64,000 nt of DNA from Tetracentron sinense (Eukaryota > Streptophyta > Magnoliopsida > Trochodendrales > Trochodendraceae): NCBI GenBank assembly GCA_015143295.1, contig CM026571.1, positions 5,351,501 to 5,415,500 of the forward strand, in the 5' to 3' direction. How positions within the stretch are numbered: the first letter of the stretch is position 1; each line of letters opens with the position of its first letter. This document shows positions 34,747 through 46,110 of the stretch, one piece after another. Under the pieces are notes generated by a model. The model was given only the letters and a program-made list of their open reading frames with translations, was not told where the DNA came from and ran no database searches. Made by a program: the position numbers and the translations under genes.

Positions 34747-37044
34747 TGTGAGCATGGATTTTTCTACCTACTTTCACATTTGTGGTTTGACTAAGAGTCG
34801 CCACCTATTCATTCTTAGGGATAGGTCCCGGATTGATTTGGATAAAGCAAATGGTCTATTAGAGTTAGAGTAAGCGGTTCGATTAAGTCCTGGGGAAGGT
34901 GTTAGGCACCACAAGACCCCCATTTTGCAATGGTTACCTACTCCCTAAATTTAAGCCAAATTTAATCTCAATATTAATTAAAATGTCTAAATGTTTAATC
35001 AAATGTTAATCCAAGAAAGAAAGAAAGCTGGATGGGCTAGGGTCGAACCCGGGTTGGGTTGCCTACGTACTCACATTGGGTGAGATAAGACCGAGCGTAG
35101 TTCTGGCACATGAGCCCGTGCCAAGGCTAAAGGTGCGTGTGTGTGCATAAGGTGGTCAAGGGTCTAGCCTAGGGGCTAGGGTTTAGTAGACCGGGTTGGT
35201 CAAGTGCAAGGTCTAGGTCTAACCGCGGTTAGAAGGGTGTTAACCATGGTTGAGTAGGCTAACCAAGATCTAGCAAGCATGTTTTTGGTCTTTTGGTATT
35301 TTTAGATTTTTTTGGTATTTTGAGATTTTATAATGTTTTTGGTATTTTGAGATTTTATCATTTTTTTTTTTTGGATTTTCATATAGGTGGGATTTTGGCA
35401 AACTTAACTAAAGTCAAATTTAATTCAAGAGAAATACTAAGGAAAAGTTAGGCTAAAAGATTATATTTAGGACATAAAGATGGGTGTGCATTGTGAATAG
35501 TAAATGGTCTATTGCCAACACCTATTTTGTTGGATTGGTGTTGATAATAAATCAAATACCATTGTCTTTGATATGAGGCATTTTGGATAAAGTCTTCTTT
35601 AAGTCCCTAGGTCCTTAAGTCATCATTTATCCATTCAAAATAGAACATGAAGAAAAAAGAAAGAAATGAAAAAGTGACAAGTGAATAAAATGAAAACTCA
35701 TCATCTCCTCTCTAATGTAGTCCCTTTACACCATTATGAATGTGTAATGAGATTCAACTATGAAAATTGGAGTGATGATGAGTTTCCCAAATGATTCTAG
35801 AAGAAGGATTAGAATCAAAATGAAGAAACAAAATAAAAAGAGAGGTATAGCTTTAGCTTCCACTCTCTATGGGCCTACCCATATCCACACTAGTGGGTAC
35901 ATATGAAAGAAAGAAATATTTATACGAGAGAAAAAATAAGACATCTCCTTTCTTTTGAGGTGGGGTCTCTCTACACCATTAGATTGGTGTAGAGAGACCC
36001 AACTAAGCTTGAGAAAAGAAAGGTCTTCCCAACTTATTCTAGAAGAAGACTAAAAAAAAAAATGAAGTAAAGAAGAAGGTAAAGAATAAAAGGAGGAGTG
36101 CCTACTCCTCCAAGACTACTACTCCAATGCTCCAAGAAGTGATGAGTTTTTAGAGTCCACAAAGGAAGAGAGTTAGTGAAAAACTCTAGGCTTTTAGTCA
36201 TACAATTCTCTATACACTCTAAACCTTGGCTTCTTCTAACTTTCTTCAAGGCTAAAAAGAAATAAATGAGGTGAGAGGAAGAAGAGCTACGGTTTCCACT
36301 TGGGATTTTGGAGGTGGAAGAAATGGCTTGTGAGTGTCTTGTATTTATAGAGGTTTCAAGGGGTTGTGGCAATTTGGTGATTAATAGAGGGTTGGGTGAG
36401 AAGAAGGGAGGTGATTGGTTGGTCAAAATTGATGTGGTTGGTGATTGGGTAATCAAAAAGGTATGTACTTGATGAGAGGTGATTGGGTGGTCAAAAGGAG
36501 TGTAAGAGAATTAATTGTTTTGTAAGAGGTGTAAGAGGTGTAAGAGAGTAAGGGAGGTGATTGGTTAGTCAAAAAAGTGTGTATTTGGTGAGAGATGATT
36601 GGGTGGCCAAAAAGGTGTGTAAACACAAAAATGAGGCTATTTGGGGTTTGAAGAAAAAATAAAAGGTCTTTTGTAGGAAAGTGAAAAGTGGGCTTGGGTT
36701 TATGGGTTTTGGACATGGGTTGAATGAATGTGGGTATGTGGACTAGATCTTATGGATCATGGGTTGTTAGTAGATGGGTCATGGGTTATGGTTATTGGAC
36801 TTTAGCTATGACAATTGGGCTTGAGCTATGGTAATTAGGCTTTCACTAAAGCAATTGAGCTTTGGCTAAGACAATTGGGTAATTAGGCTTGGCTACTTGG
36901 GCTTGGGTAATAGAATTAAGTAATTGAGTTTGATTGAGTTGTTTAGGTACAAGTTTGGTCAAATGGGCTTGGACCTTGGGTAAACCTTGAAGCATTTGAA
37001 GAAACGGGAAGAGGGATAAGTGGTGTAAAAATAGGGTGCTTACA
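34747..37044 (+). mobile_element. LTR of the large non-coding family (copy 2), 2.3 kb
   Basis: Begins TGTGAGCATGGATTTT and ends GTAAAAATAGGGTGCTTACA, so it has TG…CA termini with an 8-bp inverted end (TGTGAGCA against TGCTTACA). The conserved module is at 34790-35110 (GTCGCCACC, GGGAAGGTGTTAGGCACC, GGGTCGAACCC, GGTTGCCTACGTACTC). Flanking 5-mers differ (CTATC and GCTGC), and the 3' end is followed by GCTGCCCCTCTTTG, which looks like the start of an internal region; it may therefore be a 5' LTR rather than a solo LTR. About 1.1 kb of it (35140-36050) is closely matched by 62000-62870. The ORFs of 87-140 residues on the minus strand are unrecognised. Confidence 0.78.
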
Positions 37045-38208
37045 GCTGCCCCTCTTTGTCGAAGGGTGCAGGCAAGCGAACGACAAATACTGAAATCACC
37101 ACTATTTTTGCACCTGAAACCTGCGAAACTTAGAAAAATATAAGAAATAAGAATGAAATAACTTGAAACTAAGTTAAGTTTGCCAAGACAAAAATGTGGA
37201 GTGTTGGAGATGAAGATGAATGTATGATGGATGAGAGGAGTGAACACGCGTCCGTTTCAACGGAGATGTGGTCAAGGTGACCTAACCATGGCCCTGGATT
37301 TGACCGTGGGCCAACTTAACTGGGGTTAGGAGGGCAGTTACAGTGAAGAACAAAAAATGGTGGTAGTTATTCTATCGTCATTTCATAAAAAATTCAGAAA
37401 ACAATTTTCCCCCACTGGGGGTTGCACCAGTGCTTGCCCAGGGGGTTCATCATGGTGTGAGGACCCCCCAGACCTTAGGGGAGCTAGCCATGCATACGGG
37501 AGGGTGGTTAACCCGATCTAAACCCTCTAGGGTATCCCCCATACTCATGAAGGGGTAGGAGGACCCTATCCTTGGGCTGAAATGATACAAAACAGAAAAA
37601 GAAAATACCACTGGAGTAGGACCAGGTGCTAACAAGGCTTCAATAGATATAAAACAAAGGGGGTAGGAGGCCTTACCCCTTGGCTTGGACTCCAAAGTGG
37701 TGCACCATGGTGGTTCATGGTGGTGGCTAGCTGAGATTGCTAGGGACAACTTTTGGGATGTCTAGGGATCTCTTGAGGTGAAGGCAAAAGCTGAGGAAGG
37801 CTATGGATAAGGCTGGCCAAGTTTGGACAGAGATTTCTAATGAAGGTTTTTGGAATCCCCTCAATGCATGGTAAATAGGGGGTATTTATAGGGTTAGGCA
37901 AAGGCTTGGGGTAGTTTAGGGTTTGAACTAAGCATGGGGGACAAGTTGGAAGGAGCTCAGGTGGTCTAAGGAGGAGCTGCTGCAAGTTTTGCAGGAAAAA
38001 GATAATGGCGGTAATTGGATTACCGCCATTACTGAACTACACTAAAATGATAATGGCGGTAATCCAATTACCGCCATTAAGGATACTATGCTAATTTGGG
38101 CCCAACCTTCACACACTTGGACTGAAACACTGTACCATTTACCATTTTTGACAATGGCGGTAAAGTTATTACTGCCATTGTAGGATTTTTGAAATTTAGG
38201 GCTTGTGG
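37045..38208 (+). mobile_element. Internal or related LTR sequence with perfect palindromes
   Basis: Non-coding sequence following the LTR end. It contains two exact 29-nt palindromes with 13-bp arms TAATGGCGGTAAT (38003-38031 and 38051-38079) and a third imperfect one (38151-38181). It is interrupted at 38208 by the reverse-strand solo LTR and probably resumes at 41084-41320, where a GTGTAAAAATGAGG end lies. No retrotransposon protein motif was found; the minus frames of 81-133 residues are proline/leucine-rich noise. Confidence 0.5.
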
Positions 38209-41078
38209 TGTAAGCACCCAATTTTTACACCCCTTACTAACTATGGTTAATCCCCTTAACCCTAGGTTTCAACACTAGCAAACCCTAGGTCCTAAACCCT
38301 AGTTAAATCCTAAACCCTAGGTAGAACCCTAACCTAGCCAAGCCTAGCCTTAGTCTAGCCAAACCTAGCTATGCCTAGCCGAAGCCTAGTACCAAAACTT
38401 AGGGAAAATCGAACTCTAGTTTAAGCCCTAATGAACCTTAGGCCTTTAGGGCTCAAGCCTTAATCCCCAAAAAAACCTCAAAAATCGGCTTGGGCCCAAG
38501 CCTAGGCCCATAAAAATTCAAAAAATCACTACCCATTCGCATACAGGCCTGGGCAAAACTCAATGGGCAAAATCCAGCAGTGTCGGCAATTGGATTGTTG
38601 ACACCCAGTTATTTCAAAGAATTTGGGGTGTCAGCAATCCCATTACCGACACCCTGATTTTTTGATGTTTGCACCACAACCACCCCTGTGCAGCTCAGGC
38701 ACGCCCTGCACTTCCCTCACCGACCTCCAGAATACCTCTCCCTCTATTGTAACTTCCCCCTACCCTCGTCCTAATACCTGGGGTGTCCCCATGGGACTCC
38801 CCTATAAAGGCCAAACTCCCCTCCTCTTCCAGAACCCATTCCTGAACACCAATCCGAAACCTTGATTATGTTCAGACCCCCCCTTAGACCTTAATCCACC
38901 TCCAGGAGGTCCCCTCGAGCTCCCAGCAGCTTCTCAGTACTTGTGCAGCTCCACCTCGCACCACCCAGCTCCGCCACAACACTACCGCCCCTCCCAAATG
39001 CCACCAGCACATTCAGTAGGCTTCTAGCAGGGTAGGACTACTCCCTACCCCCAATTTATTCTTTATTAAGCATATGTGAGCCCCTGGTCCTTCTAGGGGA
39101 CCTTTTTGTTTACGGTTTTGCAGGTACATCCTCATGGGGATGTCTCTCCCACCTTCCTAGGTGTGGGGAACCTTCCCCAAGGCACACAATCACCTTAGCA
39201 GGCATCTGGGGACTCCCTATAGCATGGGGAAGCCCCCTGGTGCACTCCCTGTAGCTGTTGTCAGAGCATTTTCAAAAAAAGAAAGAAAAACAATGGTGTC
39301 GGCAATCACAGTGCCGACTCCCTGAGTGCCTTTTGTTTTGAGGCCTGCGAACCCCACCTGGTAGCCTTTTAGGTTAAAGCAAAGGCAGAGTTTTGTTCCT
39401 TAGGAACTCCCTTACAATTTTTCAGAAGACACCCAGACCTGTAGGTAGCCTTAACTAGGGTTGAAATACCCACTTTTTCAAACTGCCCAGGGTGTCGGTA
39501 ATTCCATTACTGACACCTATCATTTTATGTGAGGCACCAAATAGGTCCCTTGGCCATGTTGTGGGGGCCACACCAGGAAACTCATGAGGCTTAAACCAGG
39601 CCCACTGGATTCCCCTCATCCCAGGCTTAAAATGATATACTGTGGGCCCCACAACTCTCAGCCTAATCGGAGTTACAAGCTCGTAAACTTGGTAAAAAAT
39701 CACTGTAACTGTCGGTAATGCGATTACCGACAATATGTAATTTCGGATTTTTGGGTCTTTTTCTGTGGGCTCACAGCCCATGGGGACCCTCCTTTGGCCC
39801 TGACTTGACCCTTGGGGTCCAACCTGAGCTTGCCCAGACCCTCCTTGGCCTTAACCATGGTCAAACTTGACCATGGTTAAATTTTAACCATGATTAATTC
39901 ACTAAACCTTTATGGAAAAATCAGAAAAATTCCCTAAAAATCTAAAATAATCATAAATCTTGGAAAACATCACTTTTTGGATTATGGTCATTGCCTAACC
40001 ATGGTTAGATGAGCTTAACCATGGTTAATACTTGGTTCAACCATAGTTAAACTCATTTAAGCTTTGGTTAAATTCCCAAAAAATTATGAAAGATAATAAA
40101 ATATGCAAAATTTTCTTAATCACGGTTATCTAGACTAACCACGGTTAAACCCATGTCTAAACCATGGTTAGCCTATTTAACTTGAGAATTTTGGGGAAAA
40201 AACTCTAAAATCATCAAATCAACATTTAAGGACCATAATTTAACTTGGACCTTCAACCCTAGGCCTATCGGGCCTAACCTAGGCCTACCGGGTTGACCTT
40301 AGGCCTACCGGGCTGAACCTAGTCTATCGGACTTCCCCTAGGCCTATCGGGCCGAACCTAACCTACCGGGCTTAATCCTAGGCCTACTGGGCCGACCCAA
40401 GCCTACCGGGCTTAATCCCAAGCCTACCGGGCTTAACCCTAAGCCTACCAAGCTTAACCCTAGGCCTACCGGGCCGAACCCAGGCCTACCGGGTCAACCC
40501 CTAGTCTACCGGACTTATCCTCGGCCTACTGGGCCTAAGCTTACCGGGTTTCAACCTTGGCCTACCGGGTCCACTCAACATAACCATGCACTTGACCAAC
40601 TCGGTCAACTCAACCCTAGTCTACCGGACTAGACCCTAAGCTATCCTTGATGCACACACAACACACACCCCTTAGCCTTGACACGGGCTCAGGTGCTAGA
40701 ACTACGCTCGGTCTGATCTCACCCCAATGTGAGTACGTAGGCAGCCCAACTTAGGCCCGACCCTAGTTTAGCTCTTCTCTTCTTGGGTTAGTATAAAATA
40801 AATCAAATGACATTTGACTACAACTTGATTTTAATTGGCTTATACCTAGTAAGTAGGGAACCGTTGTAAAACGGAAGTGTCGGGGTGCCTAACACCTTCC
40901 CCGGGCTTAACTGAACCACTTACCTAGAAAGCTAAACAGACCAAGACCTTATACATTGTATGAGACTTATCCCTACAGAATAAATAGGTGACAACTCTAA
41001 ACACAAAAACAACTGACCACATCACCATGACATCGCATCCATATCCTTGTGTGCGTGGACCCGAAATCCTTGTTCACA
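38209..41078 (-). mobile_element. Solo LTR of the large family, reverse orientation (copy 3), 2870 bp
   Basis: On the minus strand it starts TGTGAACAAGGATTTC and ends GGGTGCTTACA. The flanking 5-mers are identical: TGTGG at 38204-38208 and at 41079-41083. The conserved module is present inverted at about 40690-41000. The interior carries five more copies of the CGGTAAT-type palindrome, many AACCATGGTTAA words, and a CCTACCGGGC minisatellite (40255-40620). An intact TSD around a lone LTR indicates recombination between the two LTRs of a former element. Confidence 0.9.
40255..40620. repeat. Degenerate minisatellite, CCTACCGGGCNNAACCYWRG type
   Basis: About 16 irregular units of 18-27 bp, each with a CCTACCGGGC-like core (variants CCTATCGGGC and CCTACTGGGC) followed by an AACCTAGG-like linker. 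It lies inside the reverse-strand solo LTR. Confidence 0.8.
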
Positions 41079-41083
41079 TGTGG

Positions 41084-41417
41084 GCCCCACCCCAACGGCT
41101 ATAAGGACTTGTGAACCCATGTTTGGGTCCACAAAGGGTTCTGGGCTGATTTTTCTGGTTCTTGGGCTTAGCTATGGGCTTTGGGTGTTAACCTAGTATT
41201 TTTCTAGGGTTAAGGCTTGGGTTCGATCTCGGGCTTTGCCTAGGGTTAGGTTGAGTTAATCATGATTAAACTAATTAACCATGGTTAAAAAAGAGGGTGT
41301 AAAAATGAGGAACTGACATATAGTATATTACTAATTGATTTTGAATCCGATTATAAACGCCAGTAAAACTAATATTGGGGGAGGGGGGAAAGTGAAATAC
41401 ATGTATCAATAGGTCCA
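41084..41417. other. Possible continuation of the interrupted LTR element
   Basis: GGGCTTGGG-rich sequence with AACCATGGTTAA and a GGGTGTAAAAATGAGG-to-CTGACA end at about 41302-41323, resembling the 3' end of the LTR family. Assignment is by resemblance only. Confidence 0.35.
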
Positions 41418-41666
41418 TCCGTAATGCGATTGCTTTAGCCTTTCAACGAGATTGAGAGAAAGTGAAATTTGCCACAAATGGTAAAGCTTATTCAACATCA
41501 AGTATTAAGGGACTTTCAAAATTCTCTACTACTATGGGCTACATCAAAAAAGATCTCCACAAAATCCCGTCATGTTGTGTTCTATCTCTCTAGGTAGACT
41601 AACACTTTCACTCACAAGCAGGATCGACATAGCTTGGGTTTGAGCATTGCTAGTAACTTTCAACCT
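41418..41666 (+). repeat. Direct repeat unit A, copy 2
   Basis: Same sequence as 33742-33993, in the same orientation, starting TCCGTAATGCGATTGC and ending near TTTCAACCTC. Substitutions and short deletions destroy the reading frame seen in copy 1. Confidence 0.75.
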
Positions 41667-43428
41667 CGTTCCAAAAAGATAAAAAAATAAAGTACCAAAA
41701 AAAAAAAATTTATAAATAAGTAATATCATACCTACTCTTCTTTTTGGTAAAGGATAGGCGGACGCGATAGGCCGCAACCCCGACCGGTTACTAGGTTATT
41801 ATCTGTTTTAGCTTACCCCTACGTCATGGTAATTTTAACTATCAACCTATCTGCAAATCAAAAATAGACCTTACCTTTTACTGTTTTACAAGTGGTCTCT
41901 TCTAATTGCATTTATTTGTTAAAATCACTCAAGTTCTATGGTTAAGGGTTTAAAGTCTTTAGACTATGTCTGAGCATTTTAACAATTTCCTCTCCGAGAC
42001 TTCAGTTCCAATTTGCTCGTGTGGGAGTTTAGAGGCCTACTTGTTTTTTTTGGATAACCGGAGGATGTCCAAACCCTGTCAAGGCAAGGACTAGTCCCTT
42101 TGGGAGTATGCACCGACCCACTCAAAATTGTCTAGGAGAGCGAGGCATCGTGTATATTCATTGATTCCAATCAGCAACCGAGTGAATCCGTCTCCATTGG
42201 CTAGAGTTCACGAAGTAGAAGCAATGTTAATATGAAATTCTTCCCCCCCTCCCCTCCCCTCCCCTCCCCTCCCCATAGGCATATGGAGATCAAATCATTT
42301 GTGGCGGTTGGGTAGAGATTTATTTTCTATAGTTGGAGGAAAGCCCTTACTAGATAGAGCAATCGGAGGCATGGATTTACGACATTGGCGTAAAAGAGAA
42401 ATGAGAAGGTTTGATAAAGGGTAGTAGGTGTAGGTCTTTTTTCTACTAACAATAAAGTAAGTCAAGGAGTGGGAGTACATCATACAACTAACCCGGGATG
42501 CTAGCCACCTGCATAAATTAGTCCTAACCTACCCTATTAACCTAAGATAAATGATATTACCTACAAAGAAAATTGAGACTAGAAAAAAAAACATCCCATC
42601 TACTTTTCAGTAAATGATTTGTTATTTTGCATCGAGAAATATAAATATTATAACATTATTCTAGAAGATGCATTGTCGTCTGCCGTGAGTACGAGATAGG
42701 AGAGTTTGGATCATATTCAATCCACGATTTCAATTGCACCCACATAATCAGCACATGTATCTTTTAACTCTATTTAATTGTGGTTAAACTTTTCAAACCC
42801 TTAGGATTAAAGAATATAATCTTGGTTTTAAGAAAAAAATTGTATTATTTTTAAACGCTAAGAGTTAAAACTTAACCATAATTAAAGAGCTTTGTGAGTG
42901 AATTCAATTACGATTGGACATGATTCTCTAGCAATGGTGTGTTCGTTTGGCTAGAAAGTGTATAAAAGTAAAAGAAAATTGAATTTCTTTGCACTTTTTC
43001 ATCGTGGGTGTGCAAGCAAATAATACTACCATTTTCTTACATTTTCTTATACTTTCACAGTAGTGGCAACCATATAACAACTTTTTCTCAAAAATGAACA
43101 ATTTTTTGAAGGATATTTTGAAAGAAAATTTAAGTTCGTTTCATTTTCCTTTATTTCTTTCCTTTTTTTTTTTTCTTTTCTCTCACCCACTTTCTTTTCA
43201 TACGAAGACGCTTTGAAGAGAAAAAAACCTTGCAATGTAAACGCTTTGCATGATTCTCGATGTTTCTTCATGGCAAAGAGTTGAGAGCATAAGCAACAAC
43301 TGGTGTTGATTAGGCAATTGAAGGTTGAAATTTGGAAAGGCCTGTTCGGCGACATTATGGTCGGATTTTAGAATAGGGTGGTGGCATCATCAGCTATCAG
43401 TCGGGTTTGGACGAGTGACTCCATTTCA
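41667..43428. other. Intergenic; CCCCT repeat, MITE copy and T-headed repeat
   Basis: Recognised items: TTTTTTTGGATAACCGGAGGATGTCC at about 42048, a T-run-headed sequence also found at about 43911, probably the 3' end of a minus-strand retroposon; a (CCCCT)n tract at 42243-42274; and a foldback MITE related to that at 14640 at about 42690-42930 (arms with GATTTCAATTGCACCC and AATTCAATTACGATTGG). The ORFs are unrecognised. Confidence 0.45.
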
Positions 43429-43440
43429 TGTGTGCAAGTT

Positions 43441-43614
43441 TTTTTTTTTGATAAATGTAGATATCTTGAGCCTTAAAGACTCCGACTAGTACCACGTGCT
43501 GCATAAGGAATACCCCCACCGCATACAACCGATATTGAGGGAAGCCCATGAATCGACCTTGAGACCTCCGAGTTTACTGTTCGTCCTTCGGCCACTGGGT
43601 TACACCCCCGGGGT
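43441..43614 (-). mobile_element. tRNA-derived SINE, copy 2, with 12-bp perfect TSD
   Basis: Minus-strand copy of the family at 24225-24407. Read on the minus strand it has GGGTGTAACCCAGTGG (A box), GGTCGATTCATGGG (B-box-like), then the same body (CCTCAATATCGG, CTCAAGATATC) and a poly-A end, seen as the T-run at 43441. It is flanked by TGTGTGCAAGTT at 43429-43440 and 43615-43626. This copy keeps CACGTG (43493-43498), which copy 1 has lost. Confidence 0.9.
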
Positions 43615-43626
43615 TGTGTGCAAGTT

Positions 43627-45798
43627 GACACACACATTTTGTGTTCTCCCAGCCTCCCACTAATATATAGCTCATGTTATTAGTAAAAATATAAATTGGA
43701 ATGGAGAATTCATGTCATTGTATAATGATTGTTATTACAAATATATCTGCAATTTATGTAAGTGGTAATTTTTTATTATTGGGGCTACACAATATAAGTT
43801 TTATTTTTTCAAAAAATATATAGGGGACTATTTCAAACAATAGAGTATTTCCAAAATTACGATCGGTTGTACTAGCACTCCGATCATCTGATTATTAATT
43901 ATTATTATTTTTTTTTGGTAACGGAGGGTGTCCCAAACCCTTTGAAGAAAGGACTAATCCCTTAGGATATTGATCGTTAAAGATCTATACCTCGTAGTGA
44001 AGAGAAAGAGTGGATGCAGTAGTATTGTAAGAAATCAAGAAAACCAAGTTCATGAACAAATCCGGGTTTTGTTTTAAAACGAATGTCTGAAACATCTTCT
44101 AACCAATCATTCGGGTGTTACTACATTAACAGACAAATACACCATCAAAAGCCCCCCATGTACGAGGGATGGCCTTCAATGGCCTTGGGAGAGAGACACG
44201 GGGAAAAAAATAATAGGGTTCATGCACCAAAATAAGGTGTAACGTTTTGAAGTTTGAAGAGTTGAAACTTGAATGCATGAACCCTTACTCACCATATAGA
44301 GAAAGCCTCCACATCCATCCCTCTAAATTTTCTCTCTTCCCATGGTTGATCATGTCTCTTTTTTTGGTAAACTCAATCATACCACAAGGCAATGACGGAA
44401 GGCAAAGACAAGGGAATACTCACACCACCCAAGCAAACACACACACACACCACATGGTTGATCATGTCTCTTTGACTTTATATACTTTAACCAATAGATC
44501 CTATCGTGCAGCTATAGAGGAACTTCGTATTATGCTCGATCGATGAGTACTATAGTACATACCGATATAAATATATATACTTAATACACGCATACACCTA
44601 TACATACTTGACCGGGTGTGAGCCCTGACCTTGAAAATATTAAGGTATTTGGTTCGTACCACCAGACCACCATGGTAGTGCTAATTAACAAATCATGCTG
44701 CTTGAGAACGGCTTGAGCTCAGCTCGTTAAAAGTTCGATCAAGCTTATTTATTTAGTGGTCATTTGACATTGTTTTCCAGGAATGATTTTCCTTATCCTG
44801 TAAACAAAAATAGTGTAAACACGCTTGACAACTAATTTTTAGGGAACAATTTTAAGAAGAGATTAATTTTCATGGGGAGCTCCGCATGATGCAGAGCTCC
44901 GCTTCATATTTAAACTGTTTTAAGAATCGTTTCACTTTAGACACAATTTTAACACAACAAAAAAGTCGTTTTTCAGAATCAATTATAAAAAATACACTTC
45001 AAACAAACAAGATAAACATGAAAATGGAAGAGGTACGTATCTTTTCTTCATAATTAATTATGACTAACAATCTCCAAACACGTTCATTCCATAAAATTGA
45101 TTATAAGAATAAAAAATAATTAGAAATTTTTTTCTAGAACGAGAGAATCACCAGAATTGATGTCAAATGGCTCCTTAATAAAAAAAAAACCAAGCATGAG
45201 CCTTATTTTCGAATTCATTTCATTAACGAGTCGATATATACCTAATCAATTAAATAAAATACAATTAATTAATTTAAATACTTAAATTAAATACATTTAT
45301 TAATTACATATCCATTTTTTATATAGTTTATTAAAAATTTAAATTAAATACAAAAAATATTTTTAGAGAAGAAACCAACTATTAAATTCTTGCATGTGTA
45401 ATTGATTAAATACAGGTAATCATCTTATGCAAGCCATTTGAAGTTTGAGCGAATAGTATTTCTCTTATTTGCATTTGAGAAAAAAAACTTTCCTAACTCC
45501 CAAATAGAAAAATTAGGAGAAGACATTTCATCATATCCAAGACTGATTAACGAACCAAGCTATTTGTGAATTGCTCAAGCCCGGCTCGTTAAAAGGTCGA
45601 TCAAGCTTGTTTATTTATATTAATAAATAAGTCGAGCTTGAATTTGATTTCAAGTCCGTTTAGCCGAGCCTGATCACCCTACTACTCAGCCTATCACCCT
45701 ACACCAAGGTGAACCCTTTGATAGTGGTAGCTGAGTTGAAATGTCCATGTAGTCGGAATTTACAGCTTAACCTCTTTCATAAAGAGAAGAATCATTCC
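43627..45798. other. Gene-free AT-rich intergenic DNA
   Basis: Contains a T-headed repeat at about 43911, a (CA)n tract near 44440, a GGTTGATCATGTCTCTTT direct repeat (about 44345 and 44457), and two pieces of a GCTCGTTAAAAG(G/T)TCGATCAAG sequence (44722 and 45587) that may be the edges of one AT-rich MITE-like element. The 99-residue frame at 44247 spans the direct repeat and is not convincing. Confidence 0.4.
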
Positions 45799-46110
45799 CA
45801 GTGTGTGTGTACGTTAGTGTGAGTGTTCTTTGTCAATAAACCAAGGTGGGCGTTGCCAGTGTGTGCATACACTTATAAGCCCCACCTCCCTCTCGTTTTA
45901 GAGAATGTAGTGTGGGTGTTGGAGGCCTTTGGGCCTGAGTGTGTGTGTGCGTGCGTGTTAGTGTGTGTTCTTTGTCAATAAAAGTCCCACATCGTTGGGC
46001 GTTGACGGCGTGTGCGTATTTATAAGCCCCACCACCCTCCCTTTAGAGAGGGTGGTGTAGGTGATGGAGGCCTTTGGGCCTGAGTGTGTGTATTCTTTGG
46101 TCAATAAACC
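45799..46110 (+). repeat. Tandem repeat with snRNA-type promoter motifs (USE + TATA)
   Basis: Two units and a partial third, marked by TTCTTTGTCAATAAA at 45826, 45968 and (with an extra G) 46093. Unit 2 has GTCCCACATCG (45984-45994), a perfect match to the plant snRNA upstream sequence element RTCCCACATCG, and TATTTATAAG (46017-46026) 22 bp further on. In unit 1 the USE position is degenerate while the TATAAGCCCCACC block remains. Spacing of about 23-24 bp is the RNA polymerase III type in plants. No snRNA-like transcript body is recognisable downstream, so this is probably a TE-borne promoter module. Confidence 0.55.

Noticed and set aside
34747..37044. Solo LTR with TSD
   Set aside because: The flanking 5-mers differ (CTATC and GCTGC) and the 3' flank looks like internal retroelement sequence, so it is called only an LTR.
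36034..37985. Several minus-strand ORFs of 81-140 residues as genes
   Set aside because: They fall in LTR-family sequence, are rich in Ser/Pro/Leu/His from repeat composition, and match no retrotransposon domain.
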